Assembly: GCF_030936135.1 (NCBI RefSeq)
Contig: NC_082610.1
Coordinates: 17,308,428-17,372,427 of the forward strand
DNA length: 64,000 bases
Source of the DNA: Gavia stellata
Lineage: Eukaryota > Chordata > Aves > Gaviiformes > Gaviidae
Reading direction: 5' to 3'
Shown here: in pieces, positions 13,401 through 24,700 of the stretch
How the letters are laid out: each line of letters opens with the position of its first letter
Numbering within the stretch: position 1 is the first letter of the stretch
Made by a program: the position numbers and the translations under genes
The notes under the pieces: model-generated
What the model was told of the DNA's origin: nothing
The model's database searches: none
What the model saw: only the letters and a program-made list of their open reading frames with translations

Positions 13401-13900
13401 CAAGGGTTAGAGGTTTTTCCTAGTGAGTGAAATACTAAGACTCTTAAGTGGCTTCAGATGCTGAAACTGCACTGTTCCTAACACCACACTACACAGCATC
13501 TGCTGCTTACAAATAGCCACACAAACAGAAGACAGGCTGTTAAGGTTTTTTTGGGGTTTTGGGTTTTTTTTTCCTTTCCTAGAGAAGAGGAAAATACATC
13601 CATATCTAGACTAGGAAACTGCTGGGAAGGCCAACATCTGCATTTTCAAAAAGGTGCTCCATCTGAAACATCAAAAAGGGCGCTTTTTTAAAATAGGAAG
13701 CACTCAGCTCTTTATCTTTCAACTTTTAAAGTTCAGTCTTATCCATGCAAGTGATATACAGAGAGGTTCTTAAAACCGTGGTCACATTATTAATCTAGTT
13801 AAAATGCAACCCCTCAAACACACCTATGTGTATCCGCTAGGACAGTAAACCTTGCGGTGCAGGCAGGTGACTGAGCAGAAGACAGGCATTGCCAAGTCTG
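7476..13900. other. Intergenic region CARS1-NAP1L4
   Basis: This is AT-rich sequence with many short, scattered open frames on both strands. None resembles a known protein or shows a convincing exon chain. No tRNA or recognisable transposon was seen. Minor features are an imperfect 19-bp direct repeat near 10.22-10.26 kb and a G/T-rich tract near 13.54-13.57 kb. I see nothing else to annotate. Confidence 0.6.
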
Positions 13901-14380
13901 TCTTTGCTGCCGAAGAAACCGGAAAGCAGCACCGCATTTTAACAGCCAGCCACAGGACGCCTCGGAACCGCACGGATTATCTTAACGCCAAACCGAAGGC
14001 AAGGCAGATGTAGACTGCCTGCAGGTTAGAGATGCAGCAGTCATCGCTCCCCGGCATCCCAAACGCGCGTTCAGCCCGCCGCCGCCTCCTCCTCCCAACC
14101 GCACCGCGCACCGAGCCGGCAGCTCCCGGGCGCCCATCCGCGGCCCTCAGCCCCGCCCTGCCGCGGCCGCCAGGACGGCCGGAGCTCGCTCCCCGCCCCA
14201 GGCCCGGCCTCGAGCACACCGCGGGAGCCACGGCGCGGCCGCAGTGGTTAAAGGACACCCGGGGCGCCGCAGCACGGACAGCGGGAGGTCACCCGCTCCG
14301 CCCGGGCCGGGCCTGCCCCTGCCTTTCCCAGCGCGTTTCGAGAGCGCGGCCCTCCGACGCCCAACGACCACCAGGCACCC

Positions 14381-14391
14381 GCCGCCATATT
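14381..14391 (-). promoter_or_regulatory. YY1-like site
   Basis: GCCGCCATATT matches the reverse form of the YY1 core (AANATGGCGGC). Such sites are common in CpG-island promoters of housekeeping genes. It lies some 150-300 bases upstream of the CCAAT boxes. The assignment rests on the motif match only. Confidence 0.4.
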
Positions 14392-14545
14392 GTCGCCCAC
14401 CCCCCTCGCGCAGTCACTTTGAGGACGCAGGCACGAGCACGCCTCCCCCCGCCGCGCCCCGCATCACGCGCTCTCCCCGCGCGCCGCCAGCCCCGCTCGC
14501 ACATCCCTCAGCGGCCCCCCCACCCCGATCCGCTCTCGCTCTCTG

Positions 14546-14550
14546 ATTGG
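14546..14550 (-). promoter_or_regulatory. CCAAT box 1 (inverted, GATTGGCT)
   Basis: ATTGG in the context TGATTGGCTG is a good inverted NF-Y site. It is the first of three CCAAT boxes within about 120 bp upstream of NAP1L4 exon 1. Confidence 0.55.
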
Positions 14551-14618
14551 CTGAGCGCCGCGCCGTCGGATAGTCAACATGGCCCGCGTGCGGCGCGGCA
14601 GCGGTGGCGCTGCCAGGG

Positions 14619-14623
14619 CCAAT
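14619..14623 (+). promoter_or_regulatory. CCAAT box 2
   Basis: CCAAT in the context GGGCCAATCGG fits an NF-Y site. It is 73 bp downstream of the first box. Confidence 0.5.
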
Positions 14624-14661
14624 CGGCGGCGTCTTTGCTGAGGGAGGCGCCCGCGCTTCGG

Positions 14662-14666
14662 CCAAT
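14662..14666 (+). promoter_or_regulatory. CCAAT box 3
   Basis: CCAAT in the context CGGCCAATGGGAG fits an NF-Y site. It is 43 bp downstream of box 2. NF-Y boxes usually lie 60-100 bp upstream of a start, which would place transcription initiation near 14.70-14.75 kb. Confidence 0.5.
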
Positions 14667-14699
14667 GGGAGGGGGCTTTCTTGGCGGCGGCGCAGCCCG

Positions 14700-14779
14700 A
14701 GGGAGCCTGCGAGGAGTCAAGCGGCTGGCGCTGCTGCCTCTGCGGGCGCGAGGGGACGCGGGACGCGGGGCGCGGGCAG
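14700..14779 (+). other. NAP1L4: NAP1L4 non-coding exon 1 (5' end estimated)
   Basis: The 3' boundary is a strong donor, GCAG/GTGAGG, inside the CpG island. The next exon begins with 18 untranslated bases before the ATG, so a separate upstream 5'UTR exon is required. The 5' end is a guess from the CCAAT positions. Confidence 0.6.
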
Positions 14780-17700
14780 GTGAGGGCGCGGCCGGGCCGC
14801 AGCGCTGGGCTCCCGGCCTTGGGGGGGCGGTGGGGCTAGCGGGGGGTCCGAGCTGGCCGCCGCGACCGCAGCGCGGGGATGGGGCGCGCGTGCGGCGGCC
14901 GTTAGGGCCTGCTCCGGGGTGGAGCTCGGTGGCGGCGGGGGCCGCCTGGAGCCGCCTGGCGGAGAGGGGCGGGCCCGGCCCGGTCAGGCACCATTTTAAG
15001 GCTGGCTTGAGAAGTTTGGACCGAGAGAAGGGGGAGTCTGCGTCGCTCTGAGTCTGGTGGAGGGGGGACGGAGCCGTTCCGGCCACATGCATGGCCGCTC
15101 TCGCCCGCCCTGGGGAGCCTGGCAGTGAGCCCTCCCTTCCCCCGCCCTCCCGGGGGAAGTGGGGGAGGAAGAGGGTGGGAGGGCTGTTGTTTGTGGTGAG
15201 CAGTTTCTCAGTCTCTCACCCGGCGGTGCTCGGGTTGAGTCAAGCCCTTAGCCGCTTAGGTCAGGCGCGGTTCTTTCGTTTGACCTCATCCACGATCTTG
15301 TGTTCCCGCAGCGTGGTGTGGGATTTTGGGGGCTCAGTTTTTCATTTCGAGGTCACCGTCTCCCAAGTGAGGGCCTGTTTAAAATTTTTGCTGCTGCTGC
15401 TACGATTGCTTATTGCATATAATACCAGCGTTTGTAGGATTTGTCTGACTTCGTTCCTGTAACATCTGCCTGCAAGGCTTCAAAATAAGAAGGTAGAGAA
15501 GCAAGCGTGTAAGTTATAGGTGAAACCAGGATCACTAGGCAAATTTTTTTATTAAGTCATTTCTAACCAAAATAGTGTTCCCTCAAGAAAACTTTCAAGG
15601 TGAATTTAAGTATTGCTCGTGTTCCAGGCTTGTGGAACAGGTTAATGAGTTTCTTCCTCTTGACTATTTTTTCATTATTGCTTTTGACTTCCCTTACAAA
15701 AAGTATCAGACTAGTATGTTTGTGGCTTCCCACAGCGTTGCATCCCAGCAGCTCTAAAACGGAAGTCATAACTTTCCCTTCTGATTTGTTGTAGTTACAA
15801 AAACAGTAACAGTTGCGGGTAGAAGTCTTCCTGTGAGTTCAGGAGCCCATTAGTTTGCTGCTTCGTATTCTAGTTGTGCTTAGAAGGTTTGTACAGCAAG
15901 ACGTAGGCTTTTTTAGCAGAGAAAATTTATTCTGTGTACGCTTGTATTTATGAATATGTCTTGCCATTAAATGTACAGAACTTCTGCTATCTTAGTGTGC
16001 ATCGAGATAACAGTTTCTTGCTGTTTTAAGTGACTAGTCGTGTGTGACATCTGTGCTAGACAAATTGCAGCAGCCTGCTTTGTGGGACAAGGGGTTGATG
16101 TAGTCCCCTCTTTCCCCAAAGCTTCGGGTCTGCATTAGTTATTTGGAAACAGTGAACTGTTCAGAAGAAATAAGAGATGAGTTTGGCCTCTTGTTGGTGG
16201 TGGTAGTGATAATAACAATACCTTACACTATTCTTTTCTTGGAGTTCTGATAGCTTTTTCATGTTTTAATTGTCTGTAAACTGAGCTCACTTGCTTGGAA
16301 AATAACTAAGGCAATAAATGTGAAGGCTCAGTGCTTTGCTACTGTATGCTATCAACTAGGTGTGCATTTAACTTTGTCTCTCTAAAATCACCTTGCTCTC
16401 ACCAGCTTTTACTGAACGTTTTTGTCAGTAACTCTGCGGCAGTTAGGTCATTAGAAGACAACTGTAATGCAACTGGGAATCACAAGCTGTTTTGTAAGAA
16501 AGCTTCTTCTCATTATTTATTTATATACTTCTTTCTGCTTTTTAGTTACCGAAGGAAAAATTTAGAGGAGCGAAAGAAGACTTCAAGTATGTATTTGCAC
16601 CAGGGAATGGTGTCTTTTTTTTTTCTTCTTTTTTGTTGTTGTTGTTTCGTGTTACTTAGGTGAATGGCTTGTGTCAGAACATGCCCAATTCATGTCTGTT
16701 CCAGTGGAGATTAATTCAACTGCTATTTAAAAATTATTCAAGTTATGGGAACTTTATTCCATGTTTTCCAAACACAAATGAGGATGGAATGAGAATCTTG
16801 TCTTCCCTCAGCAGGGTTGAGAAGTAGTTCCCTGCAGGAAATACTGCACAAAAAACTGAGCAGAAGAATTTGTATGTGGAGTGGATTTTTTCCATTAGCT
16901 CTGTCATTGGGCCTAGGTTGGAAGAGACGAGTCTTCGGGGCTAATTTTTAAGTAACGCGAGTCTGCATTTTTAGTTGCTTACTATTGCTTCCTCTAATAG
17001 TGACTAGGATCATGTAACTTGTTGGCTAAGCTCTGATATTAGGTCAATTTGCTATGTCTTACCTTTTTAATCATATCTTTTTTTTCCCCTGCTTTCTGTC
17101 TGCTATGGAAGGAAAGACTCGTGTATGCTCCTTTATTTCTTCAGCTGTAAGATAGTAAAATTCTTCTGTTTTGCTCTAGTGGATGGTTGCTGGCATTGCC
17201 ACTTTCTCTTATTATGTTTAAGGCAAGAGTAAGTGTTGGCAAATAAATTTGCCTGAGTTGCTGAAACACACCTAGCCTACGTGAAGCCCCTTTTGTTTGT
17301 TCCTGGACTTAATCTATAGGGTGGGCTCATGTGCTTTTTTGGTAAATGTTAAGCACCTTTACTTCCTGTGGAATAGTCTAAAGTATACTCTTAGTACTTT
17401 CGTAAATGAACAAAGCTTTTCAACTCTATTTAAGTGGCTGTGAAAGTGTTGCTTTTCTAGCTTAGAGCAGGAATCAGCATTTTCCAGATGGGAGAGTGCA
17501 TGCTATCTCTGGGTCCCCTGCTCTGGCTGCCGCTCAAGATGTTGTTAGCACTTAGGTTCTTCTTTGGTAGCCATGTATTGGAAGCTGGGCTAAAGATCAG
17601 CCTCCTTGGTCTTTATAGAATCTAAGAAACAGACCTGTCAACTCTCATGAATGGTGGAAGGTACTTTTTATTCTAAATTTGACTTGCAGACTAATACCTG

Positions 17701-18762
17701 CTTTCTTGAAGGCTTGATGGTGGAAAATACCACCTATGCTTCTGTATGGTATGTAGTGATTACTTGGATTTGTGATGAACTGCTTAGAATGGGGGGGGGG
17801 GGAAAAACCCCAACCTGTATTACTAAAATAGATGTACAGGCTTGGATATTTCACCCCAGTAAAGAAATAACAGCAAAATAAGTTAGGCAATGTGTCTCCC
17901 TCTCGTTTCTCAGGAGAGCTAATTTAGATCTTGGGGGTTGGGGTACCTGTGCTAAACTTGGTTCCAATCATTGCTAATACCAAGACTTCAACTTCTATGT
18001 TTCCTCTTTGTTTTCTCACTCCCGATAAATAAATTCAAGACAAATCTTTGTATAGGGGATTCTGCCTTTGTACCTTTCTCTTGGTAAATAATTTTCTTTC
18101 CTATAGCCTTTTGCTTCTCTTTATCTAGCAGCAGGTTTAGGTTGTCATTCAGTATAGTGCAGCAGAAGCAGCTGTTCACAAAAATAGCCCTGATTAGACA
18201 GACAAGTGAGGTGTATTTTTTTCTGCTCCTGTGACATAAGAAAATTCTGAAGTTGTTGTAATTAATTTGAACTTTCATTGTTTTCACATCAGGCATAGTA
18301 ATGTAGTATATCCAGAGATTAAAATTTCATTATTTACTGTGATATTGTCAAGGAATTAGAAAATAATATATTTATGTCTTCCTCTTTGGCCTGATATTTG
18401 TTTTTAATAGAATGCAAAGCTAGTCTAGGAAACTATGACACTTGTCTTCAGACTGAAGACTTATGATCTGGTAGAAGTAGATCAACATCTGGAATACTTA
18501 ACAGAAAAAAAAAGTTTAAAAGGGTTAAATGAAACCATCTAACAGCCTGTTTAAAAAGTATGAGCAAGTTCCAGTTTGGATTGGGTATTAGGGGAGCTAT
18601 TCACTTTGCTGCAAGAGATTATGCATGATGAATTTCTTAGCAAAACCAGCAGCTGTTAATTTATATTGAGGTTTTAAACAATGACCTGTTCTATTTTCAT
18701 CTTCTGTTGAGGTAAACAAATTACCATTAAAATATTTTTAAACACTGTTTTTCAACTTGCAG

Positions 18763-18794
18763 GTGGATACAGGCACACAGATGGCAGATAACAG
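18763..18794 (+). CDS. NAP1L4: NAP1L4 exon 2 (start codon at 18781)
   Basis: This 32-nt exon follows a CTTGCAG acceptor. It has 18 untranslated bases, then ATG GCA GAT AAC AG and a GTAAGT donor. The ATG context is weak at -3 (C) but has G at +4. The short start exon agrees with the human arrangement and the encoded M-A-D start. Confidence 0.9.
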
Positions 18795-21700
18795 GTAAGT
18801 TGGAATGTTTTCTTGAAATCTTGTCTTTCTCTGGGAGAGTATTTTTCACCTATGAAAAATGGATTACCAAACTTGGATAAGAATAAAATGGTAATATTTT
18901 CTCTAACTAGACTGTGTTTCCTTACGGCAAGGTCAAAACACTTATTTGGTACAGGAGAAGCTGAGATTGTGTATTGGATACAGAATTACTCTGTTCTTGG
19001 ATTAACATAGTTTATGTTGTCTTGATTCAGTTTTCAGTGTTCATACTGAAATGCTCTAAAGACTTGAAGAGAACACTGATCCTCAGTGTTTCTCTGATCT
19101 GTATGATTTAAGCATGCAAAAGGCCCTGTTTTATTTTGTAGTTTTTACAGTGTTTTTGGAACAAATAATGGTGGTGTTAAACTGGTGTAAATCATGTTGG
19201 TCTTTCAAGGCTTGCAGTGCACCAGGGTAAGCTGGATAAGCTAGTCTATCTGGTAACTAGTAATACCCATTTGTGTATGTGATATCGTTTCTCCTTTTGT
19301 ATCTGAGTTAAGGTTAATTTCAGCAATACCCAATCTGTATTTTGTGACCTATAAGCTGGCAGGAACACAGGGAATGCTTGCTGGCTCTTGACTCATTCTG
19401 GGCCCTCTCTTTCTCCAGCACAGGAAGTGTGATGGAAGACACTGCGGCAGGGAGATGGGGAGGACAGGGACATCTCTTTTTAGAGTAGAAGTGAATCGTT
19501 TTACTGTTAATCAAACCAACTTGATGTAGAAATTCAAAAGAAAGAGCTTTGATCTCTTGTTTATCTTCCTTTCTTAAGTGTATCCTTTCTTATGTTTTTC
19601 TTCATCGCTTACACTAAAAGAGTGTCTTGTATTTTTCACTTGTGAGTAATAACATTTTCCTGTCCAGAGTGACCCAGTACAGATGAAAGGCCAGCTATTC
19701 TCTTAATGAGATGAATTTATTTGTCAGTGGTTTTGGGGTTTTTGTGTTTTGTTTTGGGGTTTCGTGTGGGTTTCTCTTGTTTTGCATCCTGTTCATCTTA
19801 GGATAACTAGTTTCATATCCAAACTTTTTAAGTTTTAAGAAGCTTGAAGACATAAATACATGTCTTCTAGTGGGATACTAGTTTATAAAACTTGTCCTGT
19901 GGTATACACTGAAAATTCAGAATACTTTTGTTCTTAAATGTTCACATTTTTATGAAGTGATGCCTTTTTAATATGTTACATTTTTAATTCTTTTAGTAAA
20001 ACAGAAGATACTGCTTCAGATTCGGTGGACGCCGCTAAAAATGCAAGCGACAAAAAAGGTAAGAAATACATAGTAGTAGGTAACATTACAGAGGTGGAAT
20101 AAGCTTATTGTCTTGTGTATTGAAGCTTCTTTGTATACAGTTCCAAAACCTCTACAGTCAAAACTACAGATGTGTTCACTGTGGAAAGCAAAGCAATGGT
20201 TTCTAGGCTAACTGTTCACTTCTGATGTTTTCCATGTTTATTGCGGGCAAGAGCAAGATAAAGGCTATATTTTCGTAAGAGTGAAAGTATTTTTGCATAT
20301 GTTCTGACTAGGATGTGTCACTATTGCATGAAATAACCCACTAGACAGTTGCAATAAGGCCTGCATAGACTAGCTTTGAACAACATGTAATCTTTATCAG
20401 CCTAATTATTAAAATGAGCTGTCCTGTATGTATGCATGCTAGTTCTTTACTATCTATCTTGTTGGTAGGAAAATGCATCTTTACAATACATCCTCTTGAG
20501 GTTTTTATTCTTCATTTGGAAAGTCTACAGATAACTGCTGAATAATGTTTTTCAAATTAATACTTCTCTGTGTGGAAAAAGCTACGGTTCCATTGTTATT
20601 AACCTGAATGCTCAAATTTGTAAGTTATAGTGAAATATGTTTCGCATATGTGGTCACTGAATGTTCTTTAGGTCTCACCACTTTTTTTTTTTTAAGAAGG
20701 CCTTTGTGACTGACGGTTGGAAATCACAGATAAACTGGTAGACGCCACTGGATAATTCTTGTAGTCAAGTTGGATTAAGAAAAACCAAGCAGGAAAAAAA
20801 ACCCACCCAAACAACACACAAACCCACCTATATAAAAGCTTCAGCAAGTTAGTGTGTGCTATGCTACTTATTGTTTTTTAATGTCTGGAGAGAAAAGCAG
20901 TGAGAAAGCATGGAAAGATTTGAAAAGCAAATGTCTTCCCACTATGACCGCCTTACTGGCGCAGTTATTGGTAAGGATTTTTAACTCCTGCCCAGAAGCA
21001 TTTTAGGTCTGACCTCCCATAAAAATAGTCATCCGTGAACTGTTGTGGCGGCTGTTTGAGGAGTCTTACAGACTGTAAATGTATCTTGAAGTAAAAAATG
21101 AGAGTTGTCAAGGAAGTGGTCATAGTGCTATGCTGCTTTGTTGTACAGTAGACAGCGTTTTCGTCAGTTGTTTTCATGAGTCACACTAACTGGAAAACAC
21201 TTTTACAAATGTCTTGGAAGTATAATTCAGTGGTTCTTCTCTTGCAAATGTATATGTGGCTTATAAGCTACAGCTACTATAGAGGGAGAATAGAGAAACT
21301 CCTATTTTGCGCTTTCGTACATAAGCAAGTTTCCCGTCTTCCCTTTTATGTCATCAATGTACTGCTTGCTTCTAAAAGCAAAGATTTGATATATTTGTGA
21401 AGAGAAAGGTGCATTTTCTATCATTATCCAATTTTATCTTTCTGAAATCTGATCCTGAAGTAATTTTGCTTGAGTTACTAGTTAACTATAGTGGTGCTAT
21501 TTGAGATCTGGAAAATAGTGAGTGTTTTTACTGTGACTGCTCTAAGACATACAGTATGACAAAAGCGCTATAAATATATTCAAATTTGTTTTAGAAGTGG
21601 TTTTCTGTCTTCATAGAAAAGCTAGCAGACCAAGTGATGCAAAATCCACAAGTTCTGGCAGCTCTACAGGAACGTCTTGACAACACGGCGCTTACTCCTT

Positions 21701-24700
21701 CAAGTTACATTGAAACGTAAGTACAGGGCATAATAAAATTCTTGAAAGCTAAAAGCATAATAGAACCTTATTACTGTATAATTAAGGTAGGAAATTAGAA
21801 CAAATGATTCATAAAGAAAAATGGTTGACTTAATCCCTGATTCATAGTGGCCTACTTCTGAAAAGAAGAGTCAAGTTTTAGTTTACTTACACAAAATTGC
21901 AAACAAAATTTTGTCCAGTTCAGTATTTTTCTTGACTATTATTATTTTGGTTAGAAATTACTCCCCTCCCCTTGTTTCCTTCTGTGACCCTTATCCTGTC
22001 AGGGCATGTGCTGCATTGAATGATGATTTATATAAAATTGCTGTCCAGGATGTAGTGGAAAGTTCAGGACCTGTAAAACCCTAGTTTGAAGCTTAGTTTT
22101 ATATTAACTGTAGAGTAGACTTAAACTTTAAAATTTTGCCTGTAGTAGATATTTGTGCTTTTATTTCTTGACTGGGAATAGCTGGTAGACCTCTTTTTTT
22201 AAAAAAAAAAAAGAATGCTATAAAAAGTTAGCTTAATAATTTAAAGTACGGGTGGGCAATATGTACTTTTCTGAGTATGACCCATGAATCAAAATTTTCC
22301 CCTGTAGAATGCACAGTTCTTATTTTTCACAGATGGATCAGTACAACTCTAGTCTCAAAGTTTAGGTGTAAATGAAGGTATTAATTTCAGATCTCTGAAC
22401 TACACGGGGAGGGTGGTGGCCCCAGGGAATGGAACAGAAGATAACACCTTTGAGAACAACTTGGGTAGGAGAGGATTCTTTCAACTTTTTGAAATAGGTT
22501 TTGAAGCAGTATGTATATTTGACATTAGCCTTTTATTTAAAAATTGCATTTAGTTTTAAGCAGCCTATTTCACAGTGATATGTTAAATAATGCTGAGGCA
22601 ACTAACTTTTAACCTTAAAGAATTGTTTGGTTTTTAGTTTACCAAAAGCAGTGAAAAGAAGAATTGATGCCTTGAAACAGCTCCAGGTGAAATGTGCCCA
22701 TATAGAAGCTAAATTCTATGAAGAAGTACATGATTTAGAGAGAAAATATGCAGCACTCTATCAACCCCTTTTTGATAAGGTGGGAAGACTATGTACATAA
22801 TCTCTGTCTCCTTCTAGCTGAGTCAGTTCTGTTTGCATATATGTAATTTTGTATCTTCAATGACATTCTTGATTTTTCTAACACAGAGAAGAGAGTTTAT
22901 TAATGGGGAAGCCGAACCCACAGATGCAGAGTCAGAATGGCACAGTGAAAATGAGGAAGAAGAAAAACTAGCTGTGAGTACAAGCCGGGTAATGAATTAG
23001 AGATATATTGGATTGTCAGAATTAATTGCTGTACAGTGTTTTCCATTGAAAGGCTCATCTTTTGGAAATAAAGGTTTTATCAGTAATGTGCTCTTGTGAT
23101 GAATACACTGTTATGTCCAGTGAAAGCTTTTAAACTTTTAGTTTAGCCTTTTTTCAAAATTGTAACTTGAATGAATTGAAAAGTTGCCTTTGTTTGCACT
23201 GTTCGTAACCTGTTAACAGTATCTTTCTGATAATGGGTTCCATTCCAGTGCTACATGATACCCCAAGATAATAGAAGGCTGGCTGTTTTGTTTGCCTGTC
23301 CCCTTTATTTTGGGGGACATAATTAGCTTTCATATCCATAGATACGGATTAGACATGTCACCTAGTCATAAAATGGAATCGGCCTAATAAAATGTGTCCT
23401 GGCTAGTGGATTCCTACTTGTCTATTGAGTAAGAGCTATCTAGATTTAGGAGGGATAATATAATCTGTAGGCTGCCTCTGACTCTCCTGTCTTCATTTTT
23501 GGAGATGTATACTCGTGGCTTGCTGCTTTTCCTCAAAGAAGTGACCTGCTTTCAATGCTGTGTCTGCCATTCGGTCAGGTTTTCTTTGCATGTTTCCCTT
23601 GGCCCCTTTTCCTTCAGTTTCCTTTGGACACTGTTCTGTATACAAAGCGAATTGTTCTCTTTGTTTTTACTGATCTCATGAGACTTAGCATGACACAGTA
23701 CTCCATGTGCATAAGCAAAAAAAGGTTTGTTAGGCTTTGTGTAAATACAGCATTGACAAGCCATATTCCATGCAATTATAAGATCAGAAACATGTCCAGA
23801 TGGCAAAGAAACTGCTGCTTCATATTTTTGGCTAGTCATAACCCAAGTGGTTGCTGTTCAGAAGATCTTATATATTTGCTGCTATCTAGTGGTGTAAAAG
23901 GAAAGGTGCAGCACAACTAATTCAGACTGTGAATTTCCTGTTTTTTTGGGATGAAGAAGTGACTTAGTCATTCTTCTTTTTTATAACATTTGACATCAGT
24001 TATGTGTAGGGAATCCTGTATCACAAAAGATTAATAATTGAAGACAGTGTGGTAATGAGAAATAACCATGAAAACCAACTTTACCAAGTATTCTGCAAAT
24101 TTGGGAAGCTAAAACAGTATTTCAGAGGGCAAAGTTAAATTTTAAATTTTTAGATGAAACACTGTAAATGGCACAAGAAGCTATAGGAATGAGATGATAG
24201 AAAAATAAATGTATTTATATTTTTTTTGTTTGTAGAAAGATATTTCTGTTTGCCAAGTCAATGAAACTGTCACTTGGTCTGTTTAGTTTTTGTACAGAAG
24301 AATTCCAAGTGAGTTGAAAAATCTGAATTAAATGTATATATGTTTTTAGTTGTGTAAATAAACCTTGTGTCTCTTAACTTCATTTACAGAGAAAAAACAG
24401 TGTAAATTTTAAATGTTCCTTAAACACAGCTTCAGAGATGGCAAATGTTTTGTATGTCTACGTCTGTTCATTAAATATATTAAGAAGTTGTGATTTAATT
24501 TCTTAAATGTTTCTGTATTTGTTTCACAGGGAGACCTGAAAAACGTAGTGGTAATAGAAGAAAAAGCAGAAGCCGAAGAGACAAATGTCAAAGGAATTCC
24601 AGACTTCTGGTTTACTATCTTTAGGAACGTAGATATGCTAAGTGAATTAGTACAAGTAAGTTTCTCCTCTGAAAAGAATAACTTCTGTCATGTGTCAAAT

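Larger units (their letters stand above)
13920..15330. promoter_or_regulatory. CpG island at the NAP1L4 promoter
   Basis: The sequence changes abruptly from AT-rich to very GC-rich with frequent CG dinucleotides. It contains three CCAAT boxes and a splice donor for a non-coding first exon. No canonical TATA box is seen. This fits a constitutive, dispersed-start housekeeping promoter, which suits a broadly expressed histone chaperone. The long open frames here, including a 339-codon one, result from the low stop-codon frequency in GC-rich DNA. Island edges are estimated by eye. Confidence 0.85.

Noticed and set aside
14032-15051. A 339-codon open frame on the + strand in the NAP1L4 CpG island.
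   Set aside because: It runs through the promoter, CCAAT boxes and exon 1 donor, has low-complexity Pro/Arg/Ala composition, and results from scarce stop codons in GC-rich DNA.
23236-23246. GGTTCCATTCC resembles the RNA polymerase III B box (GGTTCGANTCC), suggesting a tRNA-derived SINE shared by the two similar intronic segments.
   Set aside because: No matching A box was found at the right distance, and the segment is better explained as the pocket and stem of an H/ACA snoRNA whose stems are kept in both copies.
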